DNA from: Aquaticitalea lipolytica
Lineage (GTDB): Bacteria; Bacteroidota; Bacteroidia; Flavobacteriales; Flavobacteriaceae
Reading direction: 5' to 3'
DNA length: 64,000 bases
Assembly (NCBI RefSeq): GCF_014641635.1
Contig: NZ_BMIC01000007.1
Location: 62,001-126,000 of the forward strand
Both the position numbers and the translations under genes were made by a program. Shown here one piece after another: positions 52,651 to 61,577 of the stretch; position 1 is the first letter of the stretch, and each line of letters begins with the position of its first letter. A model generated the notes under the pieces. The model was not told the origin of the DNA. It did not search any database and saw nothing but the letters and a program-made list of their open reading frames with translations.

Positions 52651-53904
52651 TTATAACGATTCAAGGTATGGAATAATTAAATCTAATGCTTGAGTATGTG
52701 GTGTTGTTACACCTATAAAAGGCATACTATAGCCATCAATTGAAGTTTGAATCCTCGCCATAATACTCCAACGTTTATCATAAATATTAGAGTCATTAAA
52801 TGATGTTTCGTAATTTAATTTTAAAGCTTCATAATAGTTTTCGTTATGAAAACCACCTGATGAATGGCAATGAGCGCAATTCATATCAAAATAAGCTCTA
52901 ACTCTTGCTTCAGTTGGTTGTGATGCATCTTCCCAATTTGGTAGCACACTAACAGTACTTGGGTCTGAAGCACCAGTAAGATAGTTTCTGTCTTTTAAGG
53001 CTCTAAGTTGATTTATACCATTAATAGAAAAATTCATACTTCTAAGCTTTGGACCAATAGGAGTGACATTTAAGTATGTTTGGTGACATGTAAAGCAATC
53101 TTGATCACTTGGTATTTTATAGTTTACATTATTTGTTGAACCACTATTATCTACCCAAGTCACAGGAAGTGTTGAGCCAGTATTATCTAAAACAGCTTCA
53201 GTTTGAGATGCATTCCATTTGTAGTTACCTGTTAACCACTCTCCATTTACTTTTAATAAAACACGAGTTTCAATAATTGTTTTTCCTAAAAGTTCGTTTC
53301 TATCATCAATATTATAGTAAAATGTTTTAGCAATTAAAGTGTTATCAGGAAAGTTTGGTAAACCATCTCCATTATAAGTCATGCTTTCACCAGGTGGCAA
53401 TGCAATAATTCTTTGTTTGTGTGCATAATCAGTATATAAAGCTGTATTTAATTTATACTCAAATGTATATACACTAGGTTGAAGGTTTTTTAAAGCGCCT
53501 TGAAACAGATTCAATTCAGATAAATTTGGTCTAAATTCTGCAACCACTAAAGGTGGCTGAGTTGAAAAACTTCTAACATCAGATAGTATACTAACATTGT
53601 TAGCATCACAAATAGATTTTACATAAAAATCATAAGATGTATTAGCTTGTAATCCAATTATTGTTATGCTTTTTTCAGTTGCATTTGCTGTTGAACCGCT
53701 ACCAAGGACAAAACCTGTTGGACCATACTCAATTGTATAAGATGCAGAAGGATTATCGTCTTGCCAATGTAATGTAGCACTACTATGGGTAATATTACTT
53801 TCGCCTAGGCTGTAAGCAGTTTCACATTGTGGAACAAAAGTGTCGTCATTATTACATGAAACTAATAACAAAAGTAGAATTGCGAGTAAATTTAATTTTT
53901 TCAT
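52651..53904 (-). CDS. Diheme cytochrome c-type lipoprotein with FN3 domain (SO2930-like)
   Basis: 417 aa. Lipoprotein signal (LLLLVSCNND), one fibronectin-III domain (residues about 27-115), then a conserved cytochrome-associated region (LNTALYTDYAHKQRIIALPPG, WNASQTEAVLDNTG). Two haem c sites follow, CFTCH and CAHCH, with a late Met (YSMPF). The layout matches SO2930-family diheme proteins. Electron partner unknown; outer-membrane or periplasmic location inferred from the lipobox. Confidence 0.85.
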   Translation of the reverse strand: MKKLNLLAILLLLLVSCNNDDTFVPQCETAYSLGESNITHSSATLHWQDDNPSASYTIEYGPTGFVLGSGSTANATEKSITIIGLQANTSYDFYVKSICDANNVSILSDVRSFSTQPPLVVAEFRPNLSELNLFQGALKNLQPSVYTFEYKLNTALYTDYAHKQRIIALPPGESMTYNGDGLPNFPDNTLIAKTFYYNIDDRNELLGKTIIETRVLLKVNGEWLTGNYKWNASQTEAVLDNTGSTLPVTWVDNSGSTNNVNYKIPSDQDCFTCHQTYLNVTPIGPKLRSMNFSINGINQLRALKDRNYLTGASDPSTVSVLPNWEDASQPTEARVRAYFDMNCAHCHSSGGFHNENYYEALKLNYETSFNDSNIYDKRWSIMARIQTSIDGYSMPFIGVTTPHTQALDLIIPYLESL

Positions 53905-54014
53905 TTGGGTTTTATCTGATTAATAGCGAGTTGTGAAATTAATAAAAAACTTGAAACTAAAAAGTATTTATCGTTGTTTAGCTGAAAATATCTTTAATAG
54001 GTAACGATGTTATA

Positions 54015-54048
54015 AATAAAAAAAGCCTCGTTTTACGTGGCTTTTTTA
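54015..54048 (-). terminator. Terminator of lysS
   Basis: Hairpin with AAAAAGCC / GGCTTTTT arms, an inner CG pair and a single T-T mismatch, just beyond the lysS stop. Confidence 0.8.
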
Positions 54049-54066
54049 ATCTTTATTTAGACAATC

Positions 54067-55755
54067 TTACAAAATTTCAACAAACAATCCATCGTCTGTT
54101 TTGTTCACTTTTGCAAGTTTATTTTTTGTTAAACCTTTAATAGTTGCATCCCATTTTTTATTACTTAATGCCGATTGTTGCTTTAAAACATTTAGGTCTA
54201 TTGGTGAGTTTGCTTTTAAAATTGCAAATACAGCTTTTTCTTCATCTGTCATTGCAACGGCTTTTTTCTCTGGTTTCATTTGAGGAAAAAACAACACTTC
54301 TTGTATAGATTGATTATTAGTTAAGAACATGATTAATCTATCCATACCTATTCCCATTCCAGAAGTTGGAGGCATTCCGTATTCTAAAGCTCTTAAAAAA
54401 TCGTAATCTATAAATTGAGTTGCTTCATCATCTCCTTTTTCTGCTAGCTTTAATTGGTGCTCAAAACGCTCACGTTGGTCTATTGGGTCGTTAAGTTCTG
54501 AATACGCATTAGCAATTTCTTTACCACAAACCATAAGCTCAAAACGCTCAGTTAACTCAGGGTTTTCTCTATGCTCTTTACATAAAGGGCTCATTTCTTT
54601 TGGATAGTCAGTAATAAAGGTTGGTTGTATATAGTTACCTTCACATTTTTCACCAAAAATCTCATCGATTAGTTTTCCTTTACCCATTGTATCATCAACA
54701 GCAATTCCCATATCTTTGGCTGCTTTTCTGACTTCATCTTCAGATTTTCCAGTAATATCAAACCCAGTGAAATGTTTAATAGAGTCTGCCATTGTTACTC
54801 TTGCATAAGGCGCTTTGAAGTTAATTTTATGTTCTCCAAAAGTAGCTTCTGTAGTTCCGTTTACAGCAATTGCGCAATGCTCTAAAAGCTGCTCACAGAA
54901 ATCCATCATCCAATTGTAATCTTTATAAGACACGTAAATTTCCATTGCAGTAAACTCTGGATTATGAGTTCTGTCCATACCTTCATTTCTGAAGTTTTTT
55001 GAAAACTCATAAACACCATCAAAACCACCAACGATTAGTCTTTTTAGATATAGCTCATTAGCAATTCGCATATATAATGGAATATCCAAACTATTGTGAT
55101 GTGTAATAAATGGTCTTGCTGCTGCTCCTCCAGGAATAGGTTGTAATACAGGAGTTTCTACTTCAAAATATCCAGCGTCATTAAAAAAGCTACGCATTGC
55201 ATTAAACAATTTTGTACGCTTTATAAATACTTCTTTTACTTGAGGGTTTACTACCAAATCTGCATAACGTTGTCTGTAACGTTGTTCTGGGTCAGTAAAG
55301 GCATCATATATAATTCCGTCTTTCTCTTTTGGTAATGGTAATGGTTTTAAAGATTTACTTAGTAATGTAAAATCTTTTACTCTAACCGATTTCTCTCCAA
55401 CTTGAGTTGTAAATAATTCACCTTCTATACCAATAAAATCACCGAAATCTAATAATTTTTTGAAGACTTCATTGTATTTAGTTTTGTCTTCTCCAACACA
55501 AATTTCGTCTCTATTAAAATAGACTTGTACTTTACCTTCAGAATCTTGTAATTGAGCAAAACTTGCTTTTCCTTGAACTCTCATTGACATTAAACGACCA
55601 GCAATAACTACCTTTTTACCTTCTTTAAATGTTTCCTTTACTTGTTTAGAAGTATGGTCTACAGGATAAAGATTAGCAGGATAAGGGTTAATGCCCAACT
55701 CGCGTAATTTGTCTAATTTTTCTCTTCGGATGATTTCTTGTTCTGAAAGCTGCAT
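54067..55755 (-). CDS. lysS: Lysine--tRNA ligase, class II
   Basis: Charges tRNA-Lys. 562 aa. N-terminal OB-fold anticodon domain (residues 1-150; VVIAGRLMSMRVQGKASFAQLQD), catalytic core with motif 2 FRNEGMDRTHNPEF and motif 3 GMGIGMDRLIMFL. The last 60 residues after the standard end form a small winged-helix-like extension (TDEEKAVFAILKANSPIDLN), which I believe is common in this group. The gene has a well-formed minus-strand promoter. Confidence 0.96.
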   Translation of the reverse strand: MQLSEQEIIRREKLDKLRELGINPYPANLYPVDHTSKQVKETFKEGKKVVIAGRLMSMRVQGKASFAQLQDSEGKVQVYFNRDEICVGEDKTKYNEVFKKLLDFGDFIGIEGELFTTQVGEKSVRVKDFTLLSKSLKPLPLPKEKDGIIYDAFTDPEQRYRQRYADLVVNPQVKEVFIKRTKLFNAMRSFFNDAGYFEVETPVLQPIPGGAAARPFITHHNSLDIPLYMRIANELYLKRLIVGGFDGVYEFSKNFRNEGMDRTHNPEFTAMEIYVSYKDYNWMMDFCEQLLEHCAIAVNGTTEATFGEHKINFKAPYARVTMADSIKHFTGFDITGKSEDEVRKAAKDMGIAVDDTMGKGKLIDEIFGEKCEGNYIQPTFITDYPKEMSPLCKEHRENPELTERFELMVCGKEIANAYSELNDPIDQRERFEHQLKLAEKGDDEATQFIDYDFLRALEYGMPPTSGMGIGMDRLIMFLTNNQSIQEVLFFPQMKPEKKAVAMTDEEKAVFAILKANSPIDLNVLKQQSALSNKKWDATIKGLTKNKLAKVNKTDDGLFVEIL

Positions 55756-55774
55756 TCTATAAAATTTTGAAATG

Positions 55775-55805
55775 CAAAATTACATTATTTACAAGAATTA
55801 ACGCA
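55775..55805 (-). promoter_or_regulatory. Promoter of lysS
   Basis: Plus-strand CAAAATTA (55775-55782) is TAATTTTG on the coding strand; CAA at 55803-55805 is the -33 TTG. Spacing is 20 bp. The leader is about 15 nt. Confidence 0.65.
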
Positions 55806-55844
55806 AAAAAACCATTAGGTTTTGTAAGCCTAATGGTTTTTAGG
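55805..55844 (-). terminator. Terminator of the thioredoxin/TPR gene
   Basis: AAAAACCATTAGG and CCTAATGGTTTTT form a 13-bp stem with a 9-nt loop, immediately after the gene ending at 55857. Overlaps the -33 region of the lysS promoter. Confidence 0.8.
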
Positions 55845-55856
55845 AATGAGCAATAT

Positions 55857-56747
55857 TTAATTTGTTTTTATTACGTGTAGATTTTCAACAAGGTCTTTAT
55901 TGTCTGGGAATAATTTTATTGCTTTTTCAAGCACTGTTATAGCTTCATTTTTTTCACCACTAACACCCAAGGTATTTGCTAAGCTCATATGAGTATTTGG
56001 AATTTCTGGAAATAATTCAACATTTAGCTTGAAAACTTCTATGGCTTCTTCAACTCTGTTTTTAGAATATAATATACGACCATAAGTATTAAGTTCATAC
56101 ATGCTTGTTACTTTAGGTTTATAAGTTTTTGCAAGTTGAGTAGTTGCAGCTTTAAGACCATTTAATCCATCATTTTTTAAAATTAAATTTACTTTGGTTA
56201 CAATTTGATAGCTAGACTCATAGTTGTTTGTTGACACTATGTTTAAAATATCTTTTTCTAGAGTTTCAACAGGTCTTTCAACAATTCTGTTGACTTCTTT
56301 TCTGTTTTTATAAAAAATAAAAGTTGGAACTCTGTGTATATTTAAACCTTCTTCTTCATGTTGAGGGCTTTGTTTATACATGTCTGGTTGACTACTTAAC
56401 GCAACAACAGTTAGTTGGTCTTCAGGAAAATTACAAGCTTCTAGTATTTTATAAAATCTTGGCACTTCACGTTTACTATCGCCACACCAAGTACCTAGAA
56501 ATAATGTGATTTGATAATCTTTTATATAAGAAGCAATCTTTTTTATTGTAGTTTCATCTAGTTGATAATCTTCATAATTTGATGAAAACCAAACGTTATA
56601 ATTGTTTGATGTTAATCCATTTTTATCAATTTTACCTAATAGGTAAGGCGCATCAGTTTCTGAATCAATTTCTTTATTTAAAGTTTGAGATTGAGAAATG
56701 TTAAGGGCAAAAAAGACGAAAAAGCAAGTAATTATTAAAGTCTTCAT
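55857..56747 (-). CDS. Secreted thioredoxin-fold protein with TPR tail
   Basis: 296 aa. Signal peptide (residues 1-20, ending ISQSQ). Thioredoxin-like domain (residues about 65-170) with GTWCGDSKREVPRF, so the site is CxxS rather than CxxC, and the cis-Pro loop is VPTFIF. C-terminal region (about 190-296) holds two TPR-like helix pairs (YGRILYSKNRVEEAIEVF, ANTLGVSGEKNEAITVLEKAI). Overlaps the DUF1573 gene by 4 nt. Possibly a reductase partner acting in the periplasm; CxxS would favour a monothiol or isomerase-type role. Confidence 0.8.
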   Translation of the reverse strand: MKTLIITCFFVFFALNISQSQTLNKEIDSETDAPYLLGKIDKNGLTSNNYNVWFSSNYEDYQLDETTIKKIASYIKDYQITLFLGTWCGDSKREVPRFYKILEACNFPEDQLTVVALSSQPDMYKQSPQHEEEGLNIHRVPTFIFYKNRKEVNRIVERPVETLEKDILNIVSTNNYESSYQIVTKVNLILKNDGLNGLKAATTQLAKTYKPKVTSMYELNTYGRILYSKNRVEEAIEVFKLNVELFPEIPNTHMSLANTLGVSGEKNEAITVLEKAIKLFPDNKDLVENLHVIKTN

Positions 56748-57184
56748 ATTTTTCCGTCATTATTAGGGTTTAATACTTCGCCTTTTATTTTTAATATTTT
56801 GTTGCTTTCTGATGCGTTAGACATTACAGTTATTGTTTTTTTAAATACACCAATTCTGTTTGTTGCATATTTTACTTTAATCTCACTTGTTTCACCAGGT
56901 AGAATTGGCGTTTTTGCGTAAGAAGGCACTGTACAACCACAAGAAGTTTTAACATTGGTAATTACAATAGGAGATTTTCCTGTATTTGTAAACTTAAATG
57001 TGCGCTCACCATTATCATTTTGATTAATAGTTCCGTAATCTATTTCGTCTGTTACAAATGTTAATATGCCTGAATTTGTATCTGTAGCAATATCTTGTGA
57101 AAAGTTTGTGGCATAAATAAATAAACAGAAAACGAATAAAAGTTTAGATTTTACTAATTGTAATGTGTTAATAGATTGTTTCAT
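56744..57184 (-). CDS. DUF1573 secreted protein
   Basis: 146 aa. Signal peptide (residues 1-28), then an Ig-like DUF1573 domain with the usual NVKTSCGCTVP motif and FKKTITVMSN. Function unknown; DUF1573 proteins are common in Bacteroidota and resemble papD-like domains. Overlaps the thioredoxin gene, so both come from one transcript starting beyond 57184. Confidence 0.88.
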   Translation of the reverse strand: MKQSINTLQLVKSKLLFVFCLFIYATNFSQDIATDTNSGILTFVTDEIDYGTINQNDNGERTFKFTNTGKSPIVITNVKTSCGCTVPSYAKTPILPGETSEIKVKYATNRIGVFKKTITVMSNASESNKILKIKGEVLNPNNDGKI

Positions 57185-57263
57185 AATGTTTGAGTTTTGA
57201 TTAATTATGAAACAAACATCTCAAAAACAATAAAGAAAAAGCTATTATTTAAGGTTGAAATGA

Positions 57264-57279
57264 GTACTAGTACCTAGGT
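57264..57279. promoter_or_regulatory. CTAG-centred double palindrome upstream of DUF1573, possible operator
   Basis: GTACTAGTAC (57264-57273) overlaps ACCTAGGT (57272-57279), both perfect palindromes. They lie between the 3' end of the LuxR-type gene and the DUF1573 operon. Binding role is speculative. Confidence 0.3.
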
Positions 57280-57291
57280 TGAATTTTGTAA

Positions 57292-58347
57292 TTAACTATT
57301 AAACAGCGATTTAATTTCGTCTCTTGAGCTAACATTAAGTTTTTTGTAGATATTATTTACATGAGTTTTTACAGTACTTAAGCTTACAAAAAGGGTGTCT
57401 GCAATTTCTTTATTAGACTTTTCTTCTAATAATAAGCTTAAAATATTTTGCTCTTGCTTGGTTAATTGATCTTTAGCTTCAATTAGCGTTTGGTTTTGTA
57501 GTTTTTTACGATTTAACCAAAACCAAATATTACCAATTAGTGATAAAACCAATACAGTATATAACAAATAGTTCCAATTAAAATTAGAGTCGTTTTTATC
57601 ATTAACTATAAATTCATCTGACGTTAATTCTGCTTTGTATTGTTTGGTGTAAGGTGAGTTTGGATAACGTTTTTCTAAACGTCCTAACAAATCGTTATAA
57701 TAGGTGTTAGTTTTTAAGTCTTCTAGATAGTGCTCGTGCAAATCATTACGTCTGTCTGACAAAAAAGAATATATATAAAGCTCAGCAATAGGCTCATTAA
57801 GATTATGGCCAAAATCCTGCAAGGTTTTAAACCATTTTTTATTGTTTAATTTTCTGCTAGCTTCACTTCTGTATTCGCCAAAAGCAAATTTCATTTCTTC
57901 TCTTAATGAATCTATTTTTACAAATACAATTGCTTTTTCGTTATTAGATTTTATGTCACAAAACATTTGTTTATCAAACGAAAAAGGAAAAACAATTGTG
58001 TCGCTATTTTTTGCGATAAAAATAACCTCTTTACTATCATCACAGTGTCCATTAAAATGACTTTGGTTTTGATCGTCGTCAAAACAATTATCAACATGAA
58101 TTCTGTAAATTCTGTTTTCGTTTTCTAGCTGATCTCCGGAGAACTTAAAAAAGCCTAAGCTATCTGTTTTAACTCTGGCTATAATTTGCTCAGAATACAC
58201 GCCAGAAATTTTCCTGTAGTCTTCTATTATAGAGAGGTAAACATTATCGTGCCATTCTTTATTATCTATGTGTCCACTAAAACTATATTGCGCTTTAGAA
58301 GAGGCAAATGCCAATAAAAAAAATAGTAAACTTAGCTTTATTCTCAT
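57292..58347 (-). CDS. Membrane-tethered LuxR-type transcription regulator
   Basis: 351 aa. Signal peptide (residues 1-19), a periplasmic sensor region of about 240 residues with several Cys and an LRE-helical part, one transmembrane helix (residues about 260-278, LLYTVLVLSLIGNIWFWL), then a cytoplasmic LuxR helix-turn-helix (about 292-351, LTKQEQNILSLLLEEKSNKEIADTLFVS). One-component sensor-regulator in which the DNA-binding end is attached to the membrane. Just upstream of the thioredoxin/DUF1573 genes, a plausible target. Confidence 0.8.
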   Translation of the reverse strand: MRIKLSLLFFLLAFASSKAQYSFSGHIDNKEWHDNVYLSIIEDYRKISGVYSEQIIARVKTDSLGFFKFSGDQLENENRIYRIHVDNCFDDDQNQSHFNGHCDDSKEVIFIAKNSDTIVFPFSFDKQMFCDIKSNNEKAIVFVKIDSLREEMKFAFGEYRSEASRKLNNKKWFKTLQDFGHNLNEPIAELYIYSFLSDRRNDLHEHYLEDLKTNTYYNDLLGRLEKRYPNSPYTKQYKAELTSDEFIVNDKNDSNFNWNYLLYTVLVLSLIGNIWFWLNRKKLQNQTLIEAKDQLTKQEQNILSLLLEEKSNKEIADTLFVSLSTVKTHVNNIYKKLNVSSRDEIKSLFNS

Positions 58348-58444
58348 GTTACGAATCTACTATAATTTATTTTAAAATGAAATAGAATGCACAATAACAA
58401 GGCTTTGTAACAAAACGCTTATAAACACGTCCAATAAGTACATC

Positions 58445-58468
58445 TTCCCGATTTCTCGGGAATGACAG
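58445..58468 (-). repeat. Interspersed hairpin repeat (TGTCATTCCCG type)
   Basis: TTCCCGA (58445-58451), loop TTTC, TCGGGAA (58456-58462), then TGACAG. Read on the minus strand it begins CTGTCATTCCCG, the same TGTCATTCC head as the repeats at 23091 and 28830. No T tract. Confidence 0.7.
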
Positions 58469-58531
58469 TTTTTAGGTTTTCAAAGCTTTGCTTTGAATAC
58501 TTAATTTTAAATCAATCAAAAATTAATCATT

Positions 58532-58690
58532 ATGAGTATTTGGAGAGTTTTACTTTCTATATTTTGTCCACCTTTAGCAGTTATTGATAAAGGCTGTGGC
58601 TCTATAGTTATTGTCTTTTTATTGTGGCTTTGCGGCTGGGTTCCTGGCGTTATTGCTGCTTTGGTAATCCTTAATAACCCAAAGAATTGA
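58532..58690 (+). CDS. YqaE/Pmp3-family small membrane protein
   Basis: 52 aa, ATG 58532 to TGA 58690. Typical two-helix Pmp3 (UPF0057) layout: first helix SIWRVLLSIFCPPLAVIDKG, with CPPLAV, then a second helix (VFLLWLCGWVPGVIAALVIL) carrying the family GWVPGVIAAL. Small stress-related inner-membrane proteins that affect membrane potential or ion leakage. Sits alone between the LuxR gene and lipB. Confidence 0.85.
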   Translation: MSIWRVLLSIFCPPLAVIDKGCGSIVIVFLLWLCGWVPGVIAALVILNNPKN

Positions 58691-58762
58691 TCATTTAATT
58701 ATTTTTTATAGGAAGCCTCTAGCAAACTACTTTGTTAGGAAACTACTATAAAAAAAATGACG

Positions 58763-58770
58763 TAATTTTG
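58763..58770 (+). promoter_or_regulatory. -7 box of the lipB promoter
   Basis: TAATTTTG fits TAnnTTTG and is followed by C. It lies six bases before the ATG at 58777, giving a very short leader, and excludes an earlier in-frame TTG at 58732. Confidence 0.5.
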
Positions 58771-58776
58771 CATTCT

Positions 58777-59487
58777 ATGAACAAAAGCGTAGAAATACAA
58801 GATTTAGGATTTAAAGACTATAAAGATACTTGGGACTATCAGGAACAATTATTTAAGTCTATTGTAGACACAAAAATAAAGAACAGAAGAGAAGATGCAG
58901 GTATTGAAACACCTAATTACTTTTTATTTGTTGAGCATCCGCATGTGTATACTTTAGGCAAAAGTGGCGATATGTCTAACATGCTTTTAAATGAAGAGCA
59001 ACTTACACAAAAAGGAGCTACTTTTTATAAAATAAATAGAGGAGGAGATATTACTTATCATGGTCCTGGGCAAATTGTTGGCTATCCAATTTTAGATTTA
59101 GATAATTTCTTTACAGACATACATAAATACCTTCGTTTTTTAGAAGAAATGATTATACTAACGCTTGCCGATTACGGACTTAAAGCAGAGCGTAGTCCTG
59201 GTGAAACAGGAGTTTGGCTAGATGTAGGCACACCATTTGCACGTAAAATTTGCGCCATGGGAGTAAGAGCAAGTCGTTGGGTAACAATGCATGGTTTTGC
59301 ACTAAATGTAAATGCCGATTTAGGATATTTTGATAATATTATTCCTTGTGGTATAAGAGGTAAAGCTGTAACTACACTTAATAACGAACTTGGTGTAGAA
59401 AAGGTCGATGAAACCGAAGTTAAAGAAAAACTACTCAAGCATTTTACCTTACTTTTTGAAGCGCAATTAAACTACCAAACCGCTTAA
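58777..59487 (+). CDS. lipB: Octanoyltransferase LipB
   Basis: Transfers octanoate from acyl carrier protein to the lipoyl domains of 2-oxo acid dehydrogenases, the first step in making the lipoyl cofactor. 236 aa from ATG 58777. Signature RGGDITYHGPGQIVGYPILDL with catalytic region and the nucleophilic Cys in IIPCGIRGKAVTTL, plus Lys of GKAVT. Relevant to the E2 subunit encoded at 28881. The next gene follows 5 nt later. Confidence 0.95.
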   Translation: MNKSVEIQDLGFKDYKDTWDYQEQLFKSIVDTKIKNRREDAGIETPNYFLFVEHPHVYTLGKSGDMSNMLLNEEQLTQKGATFYKINRGGDITYHGPGQIVGYPILDLDNFFTDIHKYLRFLEEMIILTLADYGLKAERSPGETGVWLDVGTPFARKICAMGVRASRWVTMHGFALNVNADLGYFDNIIPCGIRGKAVTTLNNELGVEKVDETEVKEKLLKHFTLLFEAQLNYQTA

Positions 59488-59492
59488 AGTTT

Positions 59493-59978
59493 ATGGGTTA
59501 TATACAAAAAATGGTATTGTTGGTATTAACAGTTCCTTTTGCACTAGCTCCAGGTGGTCTTATAACCTATTTGGTTGGATTTGAAAATGCAACATTTGAG
59601 TATTCTATGCTTATTCCTGTTGCAATGACAGCTTTAGGTACTTGCGCATTTATATTTCATTTAAAAACCAAAACGTTTTATAAGTTGTATAAAAAAGATT
59701 TGCCAATGCCAAAAGTTGAGCCTCTATTTTGGTTTTTAACTATTTCTTTTGGCATATCATTTATTGTTGTTTCTAGTTATATGTTTTACGCGATAATAAA
59801 TATGCAGCAGACAAGAAATGTTGATGATATAATGTGGCAAGTTTTAGCTTTATGCTCTCCTATGTTTGTTTTTGGAATTTGGACAGTAGTTGAAGCCTTT
59901 TATTTGCACAAACTAGTTATAGAAAACAAAAACAAAACCAGACATTACGAAATTGATGATATAAAAGGGAATGTTTAG
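59493..59978 (+). CDS. Hypothetical four-helix membrane protein
   Basis: 161 aa. Four predicted transmembrane helices (residues about 8-30, 38-58, 78-100, 115-136), polar C-terminal tail. It follows lipB by 5 nt, likely co-transcribed. No family recognised; short residue motifs do not identify a role. Confidence 0.6.
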   Translation: MGYIQKMVLLVLTVPFALAPGGLITYLVGFENATFEYSMLIPVAMTALGTCAFIFHLKTKTFYKLYKKDLPMPKVEPLFWFLTISFGISFIVVSSYMFYAIINMQQTRNVDDIMWQVLALCSPMFVFGIWTVVEAFYLHKLVIENKNKTRHYEIDDIKGNV

Positions 59979-60037
59979 AGAGTGATTTTCTAGGCTAGAG
60001 CAACCAATGTAATTATAAATGTTGTTGTAAAACGTTT

Positions 60038-60535
60038 TTATTTTTTAATATTCGTAAACATAAAAGGGATTAATGCTGATAGAGCAACAAACCCTGTCAT
60101 ATATGATGTTCTTTCTAATTCTATTCCTAGAAAACATAAGAATGTAAAAACAGAAATACAGGCGTACAGCAAAACTATCGAGTCACAAATTAATTTATTC
60201 TTTTGTTCATCAAATCGATTCAGAATAATAAGATATCTTTTGCCTTTTAAAAAATACAGATAATTTAATCCAATCAGTAACGATGTAATGATGCCAAATC
60301 CTTTTTTTCCAATAGATTTAATATCGTAATCTATGTAAATCAGAATTGAGAAAATATTAACAAATAACAGTAGGGAAATAAGAATTATAGCTGACCATTC
60401 AGGAATTGATTTATTAGTAATATTTAAACTTCTATAAATACTAAAAAAAACATAATCATAAATTTTTCTCATCGGCTTTTTGAATGTTTTACAACTAGTA
60501 TGATATGAAATCGTTTTAATATTTATATCAGACAT
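60038..60535 (-). CDS. Hypothetical membrane protein
   Basis: 165 aa. Three to four hydrophobic helices (residues about 48-70, 80-96, 117-140, 146-162). An alternative start at Met22 (ATG 60472, MRKIYDYVFFSIYRSLN) gives a more usual N-terminus for such proteins. It lies just beyond the right-hand copy of a repeat flanking the hydrolase gene. Family unknown. Confidence 0.55.
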   Translation of the reverse strand: MSDINIKTISYHTSCKTFKKPMRKIYDYVFFSIYRSLNITNKSIPEWSAIILISLLLFVNIFSILIYIDYDIKSIGKKGFGIITSLLIGLNYLYFLKGKRYLIILNRFDEQKNKLICDSIVLLYACISVFTFLCFLGIELERTSYMTGFVALSALIPFMFTNIKK

Positions 60536-60541
60536 TAAACG

Positions 60542-60617
60542 AAGTTCGGTTATTTTTTTACATAATCAAACTATCCTTCTTCATTAAAAAACACTTAGTA
60601 GTAGTGCGTTTTTTTAC
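60542..60617. repeat. Direct repeat copy A, degenerate 3' end of the nucleoid-associated protein gene
   Basis: About 76 bp closely match the segment at 61578-61655. Over the 58-bp core there are three substitutions and one missing T. It corresponds to the last codons of the NdpA-like gene, but one Lys codon has become TAA and a base is missing, so it is not coding. It ends at the stop codon of the hydrolase gene. Nothing suggests an independent gene. Confidence 0.8.
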
Positions 60618-61510
60618 TAATTTGAGTTATCTAGGATGAAACTTTCAATGGCCTTAAGGTATTCTTTACCACCAGTTTTTCCTAAATTATAATGTCCACC
60701 ATTTTTTACAGGGATAAACTTTTTGTTTTTTGATTTTAAGTTATCAAATAATGATTTTCCATACTCAAATTTTATGTTTTCATCCTGTTCACCATGAGCT
60801 ATTAAAATAGGCTGTTCTATATTTTTAACCGAAGAAATAGGTGACACTGAATCTGGATTAAACTTGGCAATTTTACCAGCCTCATTCAAAGCTATATTGC
60901 ATATTGGTTTTAAGCCTATATTGTAAGAAAAAGATTTTTGATAATCATAAACAATTTGGTTTAGATCTGTAAATGTGCTTTCAATAATTCCGAATTTAAT
61001 CCTATTGTCAAACTCAAGGGCTTGTATTGCAATTGCTCCACCCATTGAGTTTCCCCAAATACCTATTGGTATTGAATCGTTTTTTGATTTTATAAAATCT
61101 ATTACGTTAGCTATGTCTTTTTTTTCATTATAGCCAAAGGTGCAATATTGACCTCCACTTTGACCATGTGCTCTATTGTCTATTAAAACTGATTCTACAC
61201 CAATTTTTGATAAACTTTTTGATAAATTTAAAAAGTGCTCTTTGCAACCACCAACACCATGAACGAGTATTATTAATGATTTAGCTGGAATTGAGTCACT
61301 CTTTATCCAATATCCTTTAATATTTATTGAGTCATCAACAAAAACGTTAATATCTGTGCTTATTAAATCTAAATCTGAAGGAACAATTTTCTCAGAAACT
61401 CTTGGTGGTTTTATTATAGAATAAGGTAATATATGCTTAGAAACTATATAGCCTGCAAGTCCAATTACAATAATTACAACGATTGAAATAATTTTAATCT
61501 TTTTTCTCAT
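60617..61510 (-). CDS. Alpha/beta hydrolase, membrane-anchored, in a repeat-flanked segment
   Basis: 297 aa. N-terminal transmembrane helix (residues 5-24), then serine hydrolase core: oxyanion HGVGGCKEHF, DNRAHGQSGG, nucleophile in GNSMGGAIAIQ, acid in HGEQDENIKF, His in GGHYNLGKTGG. Not closely similar to the paralogous pair at 48-50 kb. Lies wholly between direct repeats at 60542-60617 and 61578-61655, which suggests it was acquired or inserted next to the NdpA-like gene. Confidence 0.87.
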   Translation of the reverse strand: MRKKIKIISIVVIIVIGLAGYIVSKHILPYSIIKPPRVSEKIVPSDLDLISTDINVFVDDSINIKGYWIKSDSIPAKSLIILVHGVGGCKEHFLNLSKSLSKIGVESVLIDNRAHGQSGGQYCTFGYNEKKDIANVIDFIKSKNDSIPIGIWGNSMGGAIAIQALEFDNRIKFGIIESTFTDLNQIVYDYQKSFSYNIGLKPICNIALNEAGKIAKFNPDSVSPISSVKNIEQPILIAHGEQDENIKFEYGKSLFDNLKSKNKKFIPVKNGGHYNLGKTGGKEYLKAIESFILDNSN

Positions 61511-61577
61511 TTAGTTGTAATTGTTTTTTTGATTGATGATAAAGTTAATTGCACAAATTCAACACGTGTAATATACT

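Noticed and set aside
60542-60617. Possible small gene between the membrane protein and hydrolase genes
   Set aside because: It is a decayed duplicate of the 3' end of the NdpA-like gene with a stop codon and a frameshift.
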